This document shows positions 1 through 7,832 of a DNA stretch of 64,000 nt, one piece after another. The DNA is from Mucilaginibacter lappiensis. GTDB lineage: Bacteria > Bacteroidota > Bacteroidia > Sphingobacteriales > Sphingobacteriaceae. The notes under the pieces are model-generated. The model made no database searches, had not been told where the DNA came from, and saw nothing but the letters and a program-made list of their open reading frames with translations. The stretch's first letter is position 1, and each line of letters begins with the position of its first letter. The stretch covers positions 62,001 through 126,000 of the forward strand of contig NZ_FTMG01000017.1 in NCBI RefSeq assembly GCF_900155965.1. Direction: 5' to 3'. The translations under genes were made by a program, and so were the position numbers.

Positions 1-430
1 GTTTATCGATAGATTCCAGGATGATGGTTGGGTTTTTACCCTTCTCAGCAGTGGTTGTAACTTTAATTTCTTTTGGTAATTCAAATACATAGTGGTGAGA
101 GTAACCCAGCACTAAATCTAAAGTATTACCTGTATTGGTAGCACGGTAACCTACACCTACTAATTCCTGCTCCACTTTGTAACCAGTGGTTACACCTACT
201 ACCATGTTATTTAAAAGCGCACGGTATAAACCATGTAATGCTTTATGACGTTTTTGTTCAGACGGGCGTTGAACTAACAAATTGCCGTCTTCCTGTGCAA
301 TGGTGATATCGCTATCAACCGCTTGCTGCAACTCACCTTTAGGGCCTTTTACAGTAACAACATTTTCTGCTGATACGGTAACGGCAACTCCCTGAGGTAG
401 TGCTATCGGTGCTTTTCCTACTCTTGACAT
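1..430 (-). CDS. rplF: 50S ribosomal protein L6 (3' part beyond window)
   Basis: L6 binds 23S rRNA near the sarcin-ricin loop and the factor-binding site. The 143 residues read from the ATG at 428-430 begin MSRVGKAPIALPQGV, the standard L6 start, and include the first L6 repeat domain (GLYRALLNNMVVGVT). The frame is open to base 1, so the C-terminal part lies outside the window. It follows rpsH by 16 bases and is the last visible gene of the ribosomal operon. Confidence 0.97.
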   Translation of the reverse strand, partial: MSRVGKAPIALPQGVAVTVSAENVVTVKGPKGELQQAVDSDITIAQEDGNLLVQRPSEQKRHKALHGLYRALLNNMVVGVTTGYKVEQELVGVGYRATNTGNTLDLVLGYSHHYVFELPKEIKVTTTAEKGKNPTIILESIDK

Positions 431-446
431 TGCTTAATTTCTCCTA

Positions 447-845
447 TTAATAAACGTAGCATAATACTTCGCCACCTACATTTTGCTGACGAGCTTCTTT
501 ATCGGTCATTACACCTTTTGAAGTTGACAGGATAGCGATTCCTAAACCATTTAAAACTCTTGGCAGGTTATCAGTACCTGCGTATTTCCTCAAACCTGGT
601 TTACTGATGCGCTGAATGCTACGGATAGCAGAAATTTTAGTTATCGGGTGGTATTTTAAAGCAACTTTAATGCTGCCTTGCGGACCAACTTCCTCAAACT
701 TGTAATTGGCAATGTAACCTTTGTCGAAAAGCACTTTCGTGATTTCCTTTTTCAGATTTGATGCAGGAATTTCAACAACCCTATGGTTGGCTTTAATAGC
801 ATTCCTTACTCTTGTAAGATAATCTGCGATTGGATCTGTATTCAT
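447..845 (-). CDS. rpsH: 30S ribosomal protein S8
   Basis: S8 is a 16S rRNA-binding assembly protein of the small subunit; in other bacteria it is also the translational repressor of the spc operon. The 132 residues are the normal length. The N-terminal MNTDPIADYLTRVRNA and the C-terminal RNA-binding signature (LGIAILSTSKGVMTDKEARQ) are clear. It lies between rpsN and rplF. The 149-base gap to rpsN is unusually wide for this operon and holds an inverted repeat. Confidence 0.98.
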   Translation of the reverse strand: MNTDPIADYLTRVRNAIKANHRVVEIPASNLKKEITKVLFDKGYIANYKFEEVGPQGSIKVALKYHPITKISAIRSIQRISKPGLRKYAGTDNLPRVLNGLGIAILSTSKGVMTDKEARQQNVGGEVLCYVY

Positions 846-919
846 TTTATTGTGTTATGATAGTGGTTTCCTTCCGGTAACATCCCGGGCGACCTTCCAT
901 CGGTTAAATTCATTTTTTA

Positions 920-989
920 ATTCAAAAGTAAAAATTCAAAATTCAAAAACGCCAGTAAGGCACTTTTGAATTTTGACTTTTGAATTTTA
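920..989. repeat. word-array inverted repeat between rpsN and rpsH
   Basis: The left arm (920-948) is built from repeated ATTCAAAA words. The right arm (962-989) is its near complement, built from TTTTGAAT. The tip contains GCCAGTAAGGC, which can form a small extra stem. On the minus-strand mRNA this would be a long hairpin inside the ribosomal operon. It belongs to a set of intergenic palindromes in this window that share design but not sequence. Confidence 0.75.
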
Positions 990-994
990 TTTTT

Positions 995-1264
995 TTACCA
1001 GCTTGCTTTCTTTACTCCCGGTATTTTACCAGCTAATGCCATATCACGGAATGTTACACGTGAAATGCCAAACTGACGCATATAACCACGAGGGCGACCG
1101 GTTAATTTACAACGGTTGTGTAATTTTACCGGTGACGAAGCTTTAGGCAATTTATCTAAGGCTGCATAATCGCCGGCCTCTTTAAGGGCTGCTCTTTTCT
1201 CTGCGTATTTAGCAACCAATTTAGCGCGTTTTATTTCACGTGCTTTTACACCTTCTTTAGCCAT
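995..1264 (-). CDS. rpsN: 30S ribosomal protein S14 (zinc-free form)
   Basis: S14 sits in the head of the 30S subunit. The ATG at 1262-1264 gives 89 residues starting MAKEGVKAREIKR, and this start is preferred over an upstream in-frame ATG that would sit deeper inside rplE. The signature HNRCKLTGRPRGYMRQFG is present, but the two CxxC pairs of the short zinc-binding form are absent, so this is the C-minus long type. Its first 8 bases overlap the end of rplE, which implies coupled translation. Confidence 0.97.
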   Translation of the reverse strand: MAKEGVKAREIKRAKLVAKYAEKRAALKEAGDYAALDKLPKASSPVKLHNRCKLTGRPRGYMRQFGISRVTFRDMALAGKIPGVKKASW

Positions 1265-1820
1265 TGTTATTTTGATTTTTAAATGGTAATCCAAATTGTT
1301 TCAACAACTCCAATGCTTCAACATCGTTTGTTGCGGAGGTTACAAAGGTAATATCCATACCTTGAATTTTATTGATTTTGTCAATATTTATCTCAGGGAA
1401 TATAATTTGCTCTGTAATACCTAATGTATAGTTACCTCTTCCGTCAAAACCTTTGTCGTTGATGCCTTTAAAATCACGTATACGTGGCAGGGCAACAGCG
1501 ATTAAACGATCCAAAAACTCATACATTGTGTTGTCACGCAGGGTAACACGTACACCAACCGGCATATTTTTACGCAATTTAAAGTTTGAGATATCTTTTT
1601 TAGATTTTGAAGATACTGCCTGCTGACCAGTGATGGTAGTTAACTCAGTAATGGTGTTTTCGATCAATTTCTTGTCGGTTGTGGCAGCGCCAACACCCTG
1701 GTTAATGGCAATTTTTTCCAGTTTAGGAACCTGCATTACGCTTTTATACTGAAATTTATCTTTCAGAGCGGTACGGATCTCCTCTTTGTATTTTGTTTTG
1801 AGTCTTGGTATGTAAGTCAT
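1257..1820 (-). CDS. rplE: 50S ribosomal protein L5
   Basis: L5 binds 5S rRNA and forms part of the central protuberance. The 187 residues match family length and carry the core motifs LRKNMPVGVRVTLR and LPRIRDFKGI, plus the C-terminal DITFVTSATND. Its ATG (1818-1820) shares a base with the rplX stop (TAATG), so the two are probably translationally coupled. Its 3' end overlaps rpsN by 8 bases. Confidence 0.98.
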   Translation of the reverse strand: MTYIPRLKTKYKEEIRTALKDKFQYKSVMQVPKLEKIAINQGVGAATTDKKLIENTITELTTITGQQAVSSKSKKDISNFKLRKNMPVGVRVTLRDNTMYEFLDRLIAVALPRIRDFKGINDKGFDGRGNYTLGITEQIIFPEINIDKINKIQGMDITFVTSATNDVEALELLKQFGLPFKNQNNNG

Positions 1821-2164
1821 TACTTAATTTCCTCCCCTGATTTTTTTGCTACCCTTACTAATTTGCCGGCATCGTTTTTCTTACGGCCAACACGGGTTGG
1901 GTTACCTGTTTTAGGATCAACCAGCATTAGGTTTGAAATATGTATAGCAGCTTCCTGTTTAACAATACCACCGTTTGGATTGGCAGCATTAGGTTTGGTA
2001 TGTTTTGATACCATATTGGCACCTTCAACAATAGCCCTGCCTTTTTCTAATATAACCTCAACAATTTTGCCTTGTGTTCCTTTTGAGTCACCGGCTATAA
2101 CTTTAACCAGGTCGCCCTTACGGATCTTTAATTTAGCTGGTTGTGCGTGTTTTTTCTTTTCCAT
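1820..2164 (-). CDS. rplX: 50S ribosomal protein L24
   Basis: L24 is an early 50S assembly protein with a KOW RNA-binding motif. The motif is visible near residues 16-45 (KGDLVKVIAGDSKGTQGKI). The length of 114 residues is slightly above the usual 103-105, through Lys-rich ends. The gene starts 1 base after the rplN stop and overlaps the rplE start by one base. Confidence 0.97.
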   Translation of the reverse strand: MEKKKHAQPAKLKIRKGDLVKVIAGDSKGTQGKIVEVILEKGRAIVEGANMVSKHTKPNAANPNGGIVKQEAAIHISNLMLVDPKTGNPTRVGRKKNDAGKLVRVAKKSGEEIK

Positions 2165-2165
2165 G

Positions 2166-2534
2166 TTACAATACCTCCGGTGCTAATGATACAATTTTCA
2201 TAAATTGTTTCTCACGCAGTTCCCTTGCAACAGGGCCAAAGATACGGGTACCTCTCGGCTCGTCCTGGTTATTTAACAATACAGCTGCGTTATCGTCGAA
2301 ACGGATGTATGAACCATCTTTTCTGCGGATCTCTTTTTTGGTGCGTACTACTACGGCTTTTGATACAGTACCTTTTTTCACGTTACCTGAAGGTAAAGCG
2401 CTTTTTACAGTTACTACTATCTTATCGCCGATTGATGCGTACCTTTTACCAGTACCGCCCAATACACGGATCACTAAAACTTCTTTAGCTCCGCTGTTAT
2501 CGGCTACGTTTAATCTTGATTCCTGTTGTACCAT
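2166..2534 (-). CDS. rplN: 50S ribosomal protein L14
   Basis: L14 lies at the subunit interface beneath the factor-binding site. The 122 residues are canonical: MVQQESRLNVADNSGAKE at the N terminus, then AVVVRTKKEIRRKDGSYIRF and FGPVARELRE. It starts 1 base after the rpsQ stop. An open frame on the opposite strand over this gene is a shadow. Confidence 0.98.
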   Translation of the reverse strand: MVQQESRLNVADNSGAKEVLVIRVLGGTGKRYASIGDKIVVTVKSALPSGNVKKGTVSKAVVVRTKKEIRRKDGSYIRFDDNAAVLLNNQDEPRGTRIFGPVARELREKQFMKIVSLAPEVL

Positions 2535-2535
2535 C

Positions 2536-2790
2536 TTATTTAGCCCTTTCTATAATTTGAACTAATCTCCAGTTTTTGCTTTTGCTCAACGGACGTGTTT
2601 CCATAATCAATACGGTATCACCAATACCACAGGTATTAGCCTCGTCATGAGCCATGAATTTGGTAGTTTTCTTTACGAATTTACCGTAGATAGGGTGTTT
2701 CACTTTACGTTCCACAGCTACTACGATTGATTTTTGCATTTTATTGCTAACTACCAAACCGGTACGTGTTTTTCTTAAATTTCTTTCCAT
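2536..2790 (-). CDS. rpsQ: 30S ribosomal protein S17
   Basis: S17 is an OB-fold protein that binds helix 11 of 16S rRNA. The 84 residues have the expected order: TRTGLVVSNKMQKSIVV near the start, HPIYGKFVKKTTKFMAHDE in the middle and TRPLSKSKNWRLVQI near the end. It lies 16 bases after rpmC and 1 base before rplN. Confidence 0.98.
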   Translation of the reverse strand: MERNLRKTRTGLVVSNKMQKSIVVAVERKVKHPIYGKFVKKTTKFMAHDEANTCGIGDTVLIMETRPLSKSKNWRLVQIIERAK

Positions 2791-2806
2791 TTTTCTGAAC
2801 GCTTAA

Positions 2807-3016
2807 TTAATTGTTTTCAGAAGTTGACGCAGCTTTACGCTTTGTTAATTCAGTAGTTAACCGAGCGATGTCCTTGCGTACTTTTGTTATACGTGTTGGA
2901 TTCTCTATAGCTGATACTGCATGGGCAAATTTAAGTTTGGTAAGGTTTGTTCTCTCCTCGCCTACTCTTGCAACCAATTCTTCAGTTGATAGCTCCAAAA
3001 TTTCTGAGTTCTTCAT
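2807..3016 (-). CDS. rpmC: 50S ribosomal protein L29
   Basis: L29 is a small helical protein at the peptide tunnel exit. The 69 residues form the typical helical hairpin, MKNSEILELSTEELVARV followed by AIENPTRITKVRKDIARL, with a short Ser/Glu/Asn tail. The spacing to rplP upstream is 120 bases, much wider than at most junctions of this operon. Confidence 0.97.
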   Translation of the reverse strand: MKNSEILELSTEELVARVGEERTNLTKLKFAHAVSAIENPTRITKVRKDIARLTTELTKRKAASTSENN

Positions 3017-3088
3017 TTTCTTTTGTTATTTGTTGTTGTTCGCAGTTTCAACGCTGTATTGTTTTTTTGATGGGTGAATGTTCGGCAT

Positions 3089-3130
3089 CTAACTTCACAA
3101 CATGAAAACTTTACAACTTTTCAACTAACT
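3089..3130. repeat. short word array in the rplP-rpmC gap
   Basis: The gap holds a run of related words (aacttcacaac, actttacaac, cttttcaac) like one arm of the word-array palindromes found elsewhere in this window. No matching second arm is visible, so this may be half an element or chance low complexity. Confidence 0.4.
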
Positions 3131-3136
3131 TTCCGT

Positions 3137-3559
3137 TTATGCTTCTACGTAATCCCTACGTACTATAAATCTGGTTTGTACCGGAAGTTTTTGTGCTGCA
3201 AGGCGTAAAGCCTCTTTAGCAACGTCCAATGGCACACCTTCGGCTTCAAAAATGATCCTTCCGGGGCGTACTACCGCAACCCAGTATTCAGGAGCACCTT
3301 TACCTTTACCCATACGTACCTCTGCTGGTTTTTTGGTTACAGGCTTGTCAGGGAATATCCTGATCCATACCTGGCCTTCACGTTTCATAAAACGTGTTAC
3401 AGCGATACGCGCAGCCTCGATCTGGCGGCTGGTAATCCAGGCCGCTTCGAGTGATTTTATACCGAAAGATCCGAATGAAAGTTCTGCACCACGGGTGGCT
3501 AAACCTTTCATCCTGCCTTTTTGCATCTTTCTGAACTTCGTTCTTTTTGGCTGTAGCAT
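3137..3559 (-). CDS. rplP: 50S ribosomal protein L16
   Basis: L16 helps place tRNA at the A site and P site of the large subunit. The 140 residues are near the usual 136-139. The start MLQPKRTKFRKMQKGRMKG and the signature region (RIFPDKPVTKKPAEVRMGKG, then GAPEYWVAVVRPG) are intact. It follows rpsC after a 162-base gap that holds an inverted repeat. Confidence 0.98.
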   Translation of the reverse strand: MLQPKRTKFRKMQKGRMKGLATRGAELSFGSFGIKSLEAAWITSRQIEAARIAVTRFMKREGQVWIRIFPDKPVTKKPAEVRMGKGKGAPEYWVAVVRPGRIIFEAEGVPLDVAKEALRLAAQKLPVQTRFIVRRDYVEA

Positions 3560-3571
3560 TTTCTTAAGTAT

Positions 3572-3715
3572 TGAGATATGAGATATGAGATGTGAGATTA
3601 TACTTTTTCAGTCTCTCTTATCAAATATCTTTTATCTTATTAATTGTTATCTATATGCTGCGATCAAGGGATGATGTATGATTTCTCATATCTAACATCT
3701 CAAATCTCACATCTG
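3572..3715. repeat. word-array inverted repeat between rpsC and rplP
   Basis: The left arm (3572-3600) is an array of the word GAGATATGAGAT. The right arm (3684-3714) is the complement (ATCTCATATC, ACATCTCAAATCTC). The centre holds further ATC/TATC words that could extend pairing. The element fills the 162-base gap in a ribosomal operon whose other junctions are mostly under 20 bases. Confidence 0.75.
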
Positions 3716-3721
3716 TTATTA

Positions 3722-4597
3722 TTATCTCTTTCCTGGACCACCCGGGCGATTACCGCCTTGGCCACCCGGACGGTTGCCACCTTGGCCACCTGGACGGTTG
3801 TTGTTTCCACCACCACGGCGGTCACCACCTGGTTTTCTGTCGCCTCTGCGCTCGCCACCACGTTCGCCACCGCGTTGGTTGTCACGTCCACCAAATGCCG
3901 GAGCACCGTCTGGACGACCACCTTTACCGCTGCTGCTGCTTGTGCCACCGATGTTTGGAGACAGATCACGCTTTCCGTAAACTTCGCCTTTGCAGATCCA
4001 TACTTTAACACCTATTTTACCATAAGTAGTTAAGGCTTCTGCCAGTGCGTAGTCAATATCAGCACGGAAAGTGTGCAAAGGAATTCTTCCTTCTTTATAT
4101 TGTTCGCTACGTGCCATCTCGGCACCGCCTAACCGGCCTGATGTCATGATCTTGATTCCTTCAGCACCCATTCTCATGGTAGAAGCAATTGTAGTTTTCA
4201 TGGCACGGCGGAAAGAGATACGTGCTTCCAGTTGTTTTGCGATACCTTCTGCCACTAATTGTGCATCAAGCTCAGGGCGTTTGATCTCAAAGATGTTGAT
4301 CTGCACTTCCTTTTTGGTAAGTTTTTTCAACTCTTCTTTGATCTTGTCAACTTCCTGACCACCTTTACCGATCACGATACCCGGACGGGCAGTGTGAATA
4401 GTTACAGTGATGCGTTTTAATGTGCGTTCGATAACCACTTTAGATACCCCACCTTTAGCTATACGAGCTGAAAGATATTTGCGGATCTTTTCGTCTTCAA
4501 CTAATTTGTCGGCATAGTGATTGCCACCGAACCAATTAGAATCCCATCCTCTGATGATTCCTAACCTGTTACCTATTGGATGTGCTTTCTGTCCCAT
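3722..4597 (-). CDS. rpsC: 30S ribosomal protein S3 with long Gly/Arg-rich tail
   Basis: S3 lies at the mRNA entry tunnel and has helicase-like activity. Residues 1-215 are a normal S3: MGQKAHPIGNRLGIIRGWDS, a KH domain with GKGG at 77-80, and the C-terminal domain ending near KGEVYGKRDLSPNIGG. Residues about 217-291 are an added low-complexity tail rich in Gly, Arg, Asn and Pro with RGG-like steps. The last part is an 8-residue repeat (NRPGGQGG) encoded by a 24-base DNA tandem repeat at about 3728-3799. The tail is expected to be disordered and RNA-binding (inference). The antisense frames here are composition artefacts of the repeat. Confidence 0.97.
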   Translation of the reverse strand: MGQKAHPIGNRLGIIRGWDSNWFGGNHYADKLVEDEKIRKYLSARIAKGGVSKVVIERTLKRITVTIHTARPGIVIGKGGQEVDKIKEELKKLTKKEVQINIFEIKRPELDAQLVAEGIAKQLEARISFRRAMKTTIASTMRMGAEGIKIMTSGRLGGAEMARSEQYKEGRIPLHTFRADIDYALAEALTTYGKIGVKVWICKGEVYGKRDLSPNIGGTSSSSGKGGRPDGAPAFGGRDNQRGGERGGERRGDRKPGGDRRGGGNNNRPGGQGGNRPGGQGGNRPGGPGKR

Positions 4598-4603
4598 TTC
4601 AAA

Positions 4604-5032
4604 TTAATTATTATCGTTTTTACTATCCACAATAAGGGTTACATGGTTTGAGCGTTTGCGTATACGGTATCCCCTTCCTTGCGGAGCAGGGCGTAACCTT
4701 TTTAGCTGACGGCCGCCACCTACTGAAATTTCTTTAACAAATAAAGCGCTGTCTTCAACACGTTTGCCTTCGTTTTTTGCTTCCCAGTTTTTGATGGCTG
4801 ATAACAAAAGTTTCTCTACACGAATAGCAGCTTCTTTGTTAGTATATTTTAATATGTACAACGCTTTTTCAACGTTCTCGCCACGGATAAGATCAACTAC
4901 CAAGCGCATTTTGCGTGGTGAAGTTGGACAGTCCTGTAGTTTAGCAACTGAAGCACCGCCAACCTGGGCTTTTGCTGCTTCTTTTTGTTGCCTGATTAAT
5001 ACAGACTTTTTGATTTTTGTTGTTGCTTCCAT
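4604..5032 (-). CDS. rplV: 50S ribosomal protein L22
   Basis: L22 lines the peptide exit tunnel with its beta hairpin. The core is clear (SPRKMRLVVDLIRGENVEKA, then the hairpin GGGRQLKRLRPAPQGRGYRI). At 142 residues it is about 30 longer than the Escherichia coli protein because of a Lys/Ala-rich N-terminal extension (MEATTKIKKSVLIRQQKEAA). It lies 6 bases from each neighbour, rpsS and rpsC. Confidence 0.97.
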   Translation of the reverse strand: MEATTKIKKSVLIRQQKEAAKAQVGGASVAKLQDCPTSPRKMRLVVDLIRGENVEKALYILKYTNKEAAIRVEKLLLSAIKNWEAKNEGKRVEDSALFVKEISVGGGRQLKRLRPAPQGRGYRIRKRSNHVTLIVDSKNDNN

Positions 5033-5038
5033 TGCCTG

Positions 5039-5305
5039 TTATTTTTTCTTTTCTGCGTGACCGCGGAATGTACGGGTTGGAGCAAATTCTCCCAACTTGT
5101 GACCAACCATGTTTTCTGTTACATACACAGGGATAAATTTATTTCCGTTGTGTACTGCGAATGTGTGACCAACGAAATCAGGAGAGATCATGGAACGACG
5201 TGACCATGTTTTTACAACTGATTTTTTGCTTGATTCATTCAAGGTAAGAACTTTTCTTTCCAGGTTATGATCAATATAAGGTCCTTTTTTAATTGAACGT
5301 GCCAT
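5039..5305 (-). CDS. rpsS: 30S ribosomal protein S19
   Basis: S19 is in the 30S head and contacts S13 and the A-site tRNA. The 88 residues have the family start MARSIKKGPYIDHNLERKV, the middle TWSRRSMISPDFVGHTFAVH and the end KLGEFAPTRTFRGHAEKKK. Its ATG overlaps the rplB stop by one base (TAATG), pointing to coupled translation. Confidence 0.98.
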   Translation of the reverse strand: MARSIKKGPYIDHNLERKVLTLNESSKKSVVKTWSRRSMISPDFVGHTFAVHNGNKFIPVYVTENMVGHKLGEFAPTRTFRGHAEKKK

Positions 5306-6132
5306 TATTTTTTCCTTCTTTCAATGATATAACGATCCGATCCTTTTTTCTTGTCACGAGTTTTGTAGCCTTTAGCTAATAAACCTTTACGTGAACGTGG
5401 ATGACCACCTGAGGCTCTTCCCTCACCACCACCCATAGGGTGATCTACCGGGTTCATGGCTACACCACGAACTCTTGGCCTGCGGCCCAACCAACGGTTA
5501 CGACCTGCTTTACCTAACACCGCGTTTGCTTTTTCGCCATTTGAAACGGTACCGATAGTTGCCAAACAAGTTGACAGTATCATACGTGTTTCGCCTGAAG
5601 GCAATTTGATGATAGCATATTTACCATCGCGTGCTGAAAGCTGGGCGTATGTACCTGCACTACGTGCAATAACACCACCCTGGCCTGGGTTTAACTCAAT
5701 GTTGTGGATGATAGAACCCAGTGGAATGTTTTTCAAAGGCATGGTATTACCAACCTCTGGTGCTGCACTCTCGCCAGATACAACTACCGTTCCAACTGTT
5801 AAGCCTTCCGGAGCTATCATATATCTTTTCTCACCATCTACAAAGTGTAGCAGAGCTATACGTGCAGAACGGTTAGGATCGTACTCAATGGTTGCAACTT
5901 TTGCCGGGATATCAAACTTATTACGTTTAAAATCGATCAATCTGTATGCCTGTTTGTGACCACCACCTAAGTAGCGCATGGTCATTTTACCGCTATGGTT
6001 ACGTCCGCCTGATCTGGTGTTGGCTGATACAACCAACGATTTTTCAGGAACGTTTGTTGTAATATCTGAGTTAGATACATCAACTCTGAAGCGGGTACCC
6101 GGGGTAACCGGTTTAAATCTCTTTACTGCCAT
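5305..6132 (-). CDS. rplB: 50S ribosomal protein L2
   Basis: L2 is needed for subunit joining and supports the peptidyl transferase centre. The 275 residues equal the family length. Visible motifs are GRNHSGKMTMRYLGGGHKQ, the His-containing segment around ARSAGTYAQL, and the C-terminal signature MNPVDHPMGGGEGRASGG with the conserved His. A large open frame on the other strand is a shadow. Confidence 0.98.
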   Translation of the reverse strand: MAVKRFKPVTPGTRFRVDVSNSDITTNVPEKSLVVSANTRSGGRNHSGKMTMRYLGGGHKQAYRLIDFKRNKFDIPAKVATIEYDPNRSARIALLHFVDGEKRYMIAPEGLTVGTVVVSGESAAPEVGNTMPLKNIPLGSIIHNIELNPGQGGVIARSAGTYAQLSARDGKYAIIKLPSGETRMILSTCLATIGTVSNGEKANAVLGKAGRNRWLGRRPRVRGVAMNPVDHPMGGGEGRASGGHPRSRKGLLAKGYKTRDKKKGSDRYIIERRKK

Positions 6133-6139
6133 GTCTTAA

Positions 6140-6430
6140 TTATATATTGCTGTAAAAATCAATTGTTTCACCGTCCTTCAACGTAATGATCGCTTTCTTA
6201 TACGTAGCAGCGCGGCCAGAAACGGCGCCTGCCTTAGTATTACGAGTTTTAAGTTTGCCGACGTATTTCATAGTGTTTACCGCCTTAACGTTCACACCAT
6301 ACATTGCCTCAATGGCACCTTTAATCTGAATTTTGTTTGCTCTGTGATCAACTTTGAAAGCATAACGGTTAAGTTTCTCAGTTAATTGAGTTACTTTTTC
6401 AGTAAGTAAGGGTTTCTTTAAAATTTCCAT
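6140..6430 (-). CDS. rplW: 50S ribosomal protein L23
   Basis: L23 sits at the tunnel exit and docks trigger factor and the signal recognition particle. The 96 residues start MEILKKPLLTEKVTQLTEK and contain the RNA-binding stretch HRANKIQIKGAIEAMYGV. It starts 2 bases after the rplD stop and ends 7 bases before rplB. Confidence 0.97.
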   Translation of the reverse strand: MEILKKPLLTEKVTQLTEKLNRYAFKVDHRANKIQIKGAIEAMYGVNVKAVNTMKYVGKLKTRNTKAGAVSGRAATYKKAIITLKDGETIDFYSNI

Positions 6431-6432
6431 AA

Positions 6433-7065
6433 TTACTTAGCTAATGCTTCCTCCAAAGTTTTAACAGCGCCTGTAGTTAATAACAGTTTGCCAGCGTTTA
6501 ACACATCATAAGTGTTTAACTGCTCAACTGAAATAACCTTAGTTTTCTTCAGGTTTCTGCTTGATAAATACACATTGTTATTTTCGGCGCCTGCTACTAC
6601 TAATAATGTTTTGTCATTAGTAACATTCAGATCAGCCTCCAGTTTAATATAGTTTTTAGTTTTGATGCTATCAAAATTAAAATCTTCCAATACTAAAATG
6701 TTGTTATCTTTTGCTTTGTATGATAAAGCTGAGTTACGTGCCAGTGATTTCAGTTTCTTGTTTAACTTGAAGCTGTAATCGCGTGGTTGCGGACCGAAAA
6801 CGCGGCCACCACCATTAAATAATGGAGATTTTACGCTACCTGCACGGGCACCACCTGTACCTTTTTGTTTATATAACTTGCGGGTTGAACCTGCAATTTC
6901 GTTACGCTGTTTTGATTTGTGTGTACCTTGACGCTGATTAGCTAAATACTGCTTTACATCAAGATAGATCGCGTGATCGTTGGGTTCAATGCCGAATACC
7001 GACTCAGGAAGCTGCACCTTGGCACCTGTTTCTTTACCTGATACGTTTAATACGTTAACTTCCAT
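6433..7065 (-). CDS. rplD: 50S ribosomal protein L4
   Basis: L4 lines the exit tunnel and in enterobacteria represses the S10 operon. The ATG at 7063-7065 (MEVNVLNVSGKETG) is chosen over an in-frame TTG four codons earlier because it follows the rplC stop by one base. The protein is 210 residues, with the extended loop KQRNEIAGSTRKLYKQKGTG and GRVFGPQPRDYSFKLNKK. Confidence 0.96.
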   Translation of the reverse strand: MEVNVLNVSGKETGAKVQLPESVFGIEPNDHAIYLDVKQYLANQRQGTHKSKQRNEIAGSTRKLYKQKGTGGARAGSVKSPLFNGGGRVFGPQPRDYSFKLNKKLKSLARNSALSYKAKDNNILVLEDFNFDSIKTKNYIKLEADLNVTNDKTLLVVAGAENNNVYLSSRNLKKTKVISVEQLNTYDVLNAGKLLLTTGAVKTLEEALAK

Positions 7066-7066
7066 C

Positions 7067-7684
7067 TTATTTATCAACTATTACGAATGAACCCTTAGCT
7101 CCTGGGATGGAACCTTTAACAACTAACAGATTCTGCTCCGCATAAACTTTCACAACTTGTAAGTTCTGAACTTTAACACGGCCGTTTCCGGTTTGACCCG
7201 CCATACGCATACCTTTAAATACACGTGATGGCCATGATGACGCACCTAAGGAACCCGGCGCACGTAAACGATTGTGCTGACCGTGAGTTTGCATACCCAC
7301 ACCCGCAAAACCATGACGCTTTACCACACCTTGAAAGCCTTTACCTTTTGAGGTACCAACCACATCCACAAAATCTCCGGCAGCAAAAATCTCTACAGTA
7401 ACAGTGTCACCTAAGTTTTTTTCGTCTTCGAAAGTTTTGAATTCAACAAGTTTACGCTTTGGAGCAGTACCTGCTTTTTGGAAGTGACCTTTTAATGGGC
7501 CTGAGGTGTTTTTTTCCTTTTTGTCGCCATATGCCAACTGTATAGCAGCATACCCGTCTGTATCAACAGACCTAACTTGTGTTACTACGCAAGGGCCAGC
7601 TTCGATTACTGTGCAGGGGATATTCTTCCCTGTTTCGTCGAAAATGCTGGTCATTCCTACTTTTTTACCAATAATTCCTGACAT
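7067..7684 (-). CDS. rplC: 50S ribosomal protein L3, first gene of this operon
   Basis: L3 is one of the first proteins in 50S assembly and reaches the peptidyl transferase centre. The 205 residues show MSGIIGKKVGMTSIFDETGK and the signature loop GTSKGKGFQGVVKRHGF, with the glutamine methylated in other bacteria (MQTHGQHNRLRAPGS). In most bacteria rpsJ comes directly before rplC. Here no S10 frame lies upstream, and a promoter sits 75-105 bases before the start. Confidence 0.98.
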   Translation of the reverse strand: MSGIIGKKVGMTSIFDETGKNIPCTVIEAGPCVVTQVRSVDTDGYAAIQLAYGDKKEKNTSGPLKGHFQKAGTAPKRKLVEFKTFEDEKNLGDTVTVEIFAAGDFVDVVGTSKGKGFQGVVKRHGFAGVGMQTHGQHNRLRAPGSLGASSWPSRVFKGMRMAGQTGNGRVKVQNLQVVKVYAEQNLLVVKGSIPGAKGSFVIVDK

Positions 7685-7707
7685 TTCTTTAATTTGTTTG
7701 TGCCCAT

Positions 7708-7725
7708 CGAAGCAGTAGGGCTTCG
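7708..7725 (-). other. small hairpin in the rplC leader
   Basis: CGAAGC-N6-GCTTCG forms a 6-base-pair stem in the leader, between the promoter and the rplC start. It may be a regulatory leader structure for ribosomal protein feedback, but the stem is short and only one copy is seen. Confidence 0.3.
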
Positions 7726-7758
7726 TTCAAGGCATATTATTTCCCCCTTAAGGGACGG

Positions 7759-7789
7759 CAAAGATAGGAATTTTGTATTAACTCTCAAA
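7759..7789 (-). promoter_or_regulatory. Bacteroidota-type promoter of the rplC operon
   Basis: Reading the minus strand, TTTG (7786-7789) is followed after 19 bases by TATCTTTG (7759-7766), an exact fit to the TTTG / TAnnTTTG consensus of the primary sigma factor of Bacteroidota. Transcription would start near 7752, leaving a leader of about 65-70 bases before rplC. Confidence 0.75.
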
Positions 7790-7832
7790 TAGTTAGTGAA
7801 TTATTTTTTAATATTTTTCCACATCGGTTTTT

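Noticed and set aside
3572..3715. CRISPR array
   Set aside because: The repeated units are 7-12 bases without spacers and form two complementary arms, so this is a palindrome, not an array of repeats and spacers.
3644..4033. Open frames on the plus strand over the end of rpsC
   Set aside because: They mirror the Gly/Arg-rich tandem repeat of S3 and give Thr/Val- or Pro-rich text with no start signal; composition artefacts.
5456..5959. 167-codon plus-strand frame inside rplB
   Set aside because: Fully antisense to a conserved ribosomal gene and without family features.
7066..7077. Longer L4 with a TTG start
   Set aside because: The ATG at 7065 follows the L3 stop by one base and gives the normal L4 start.
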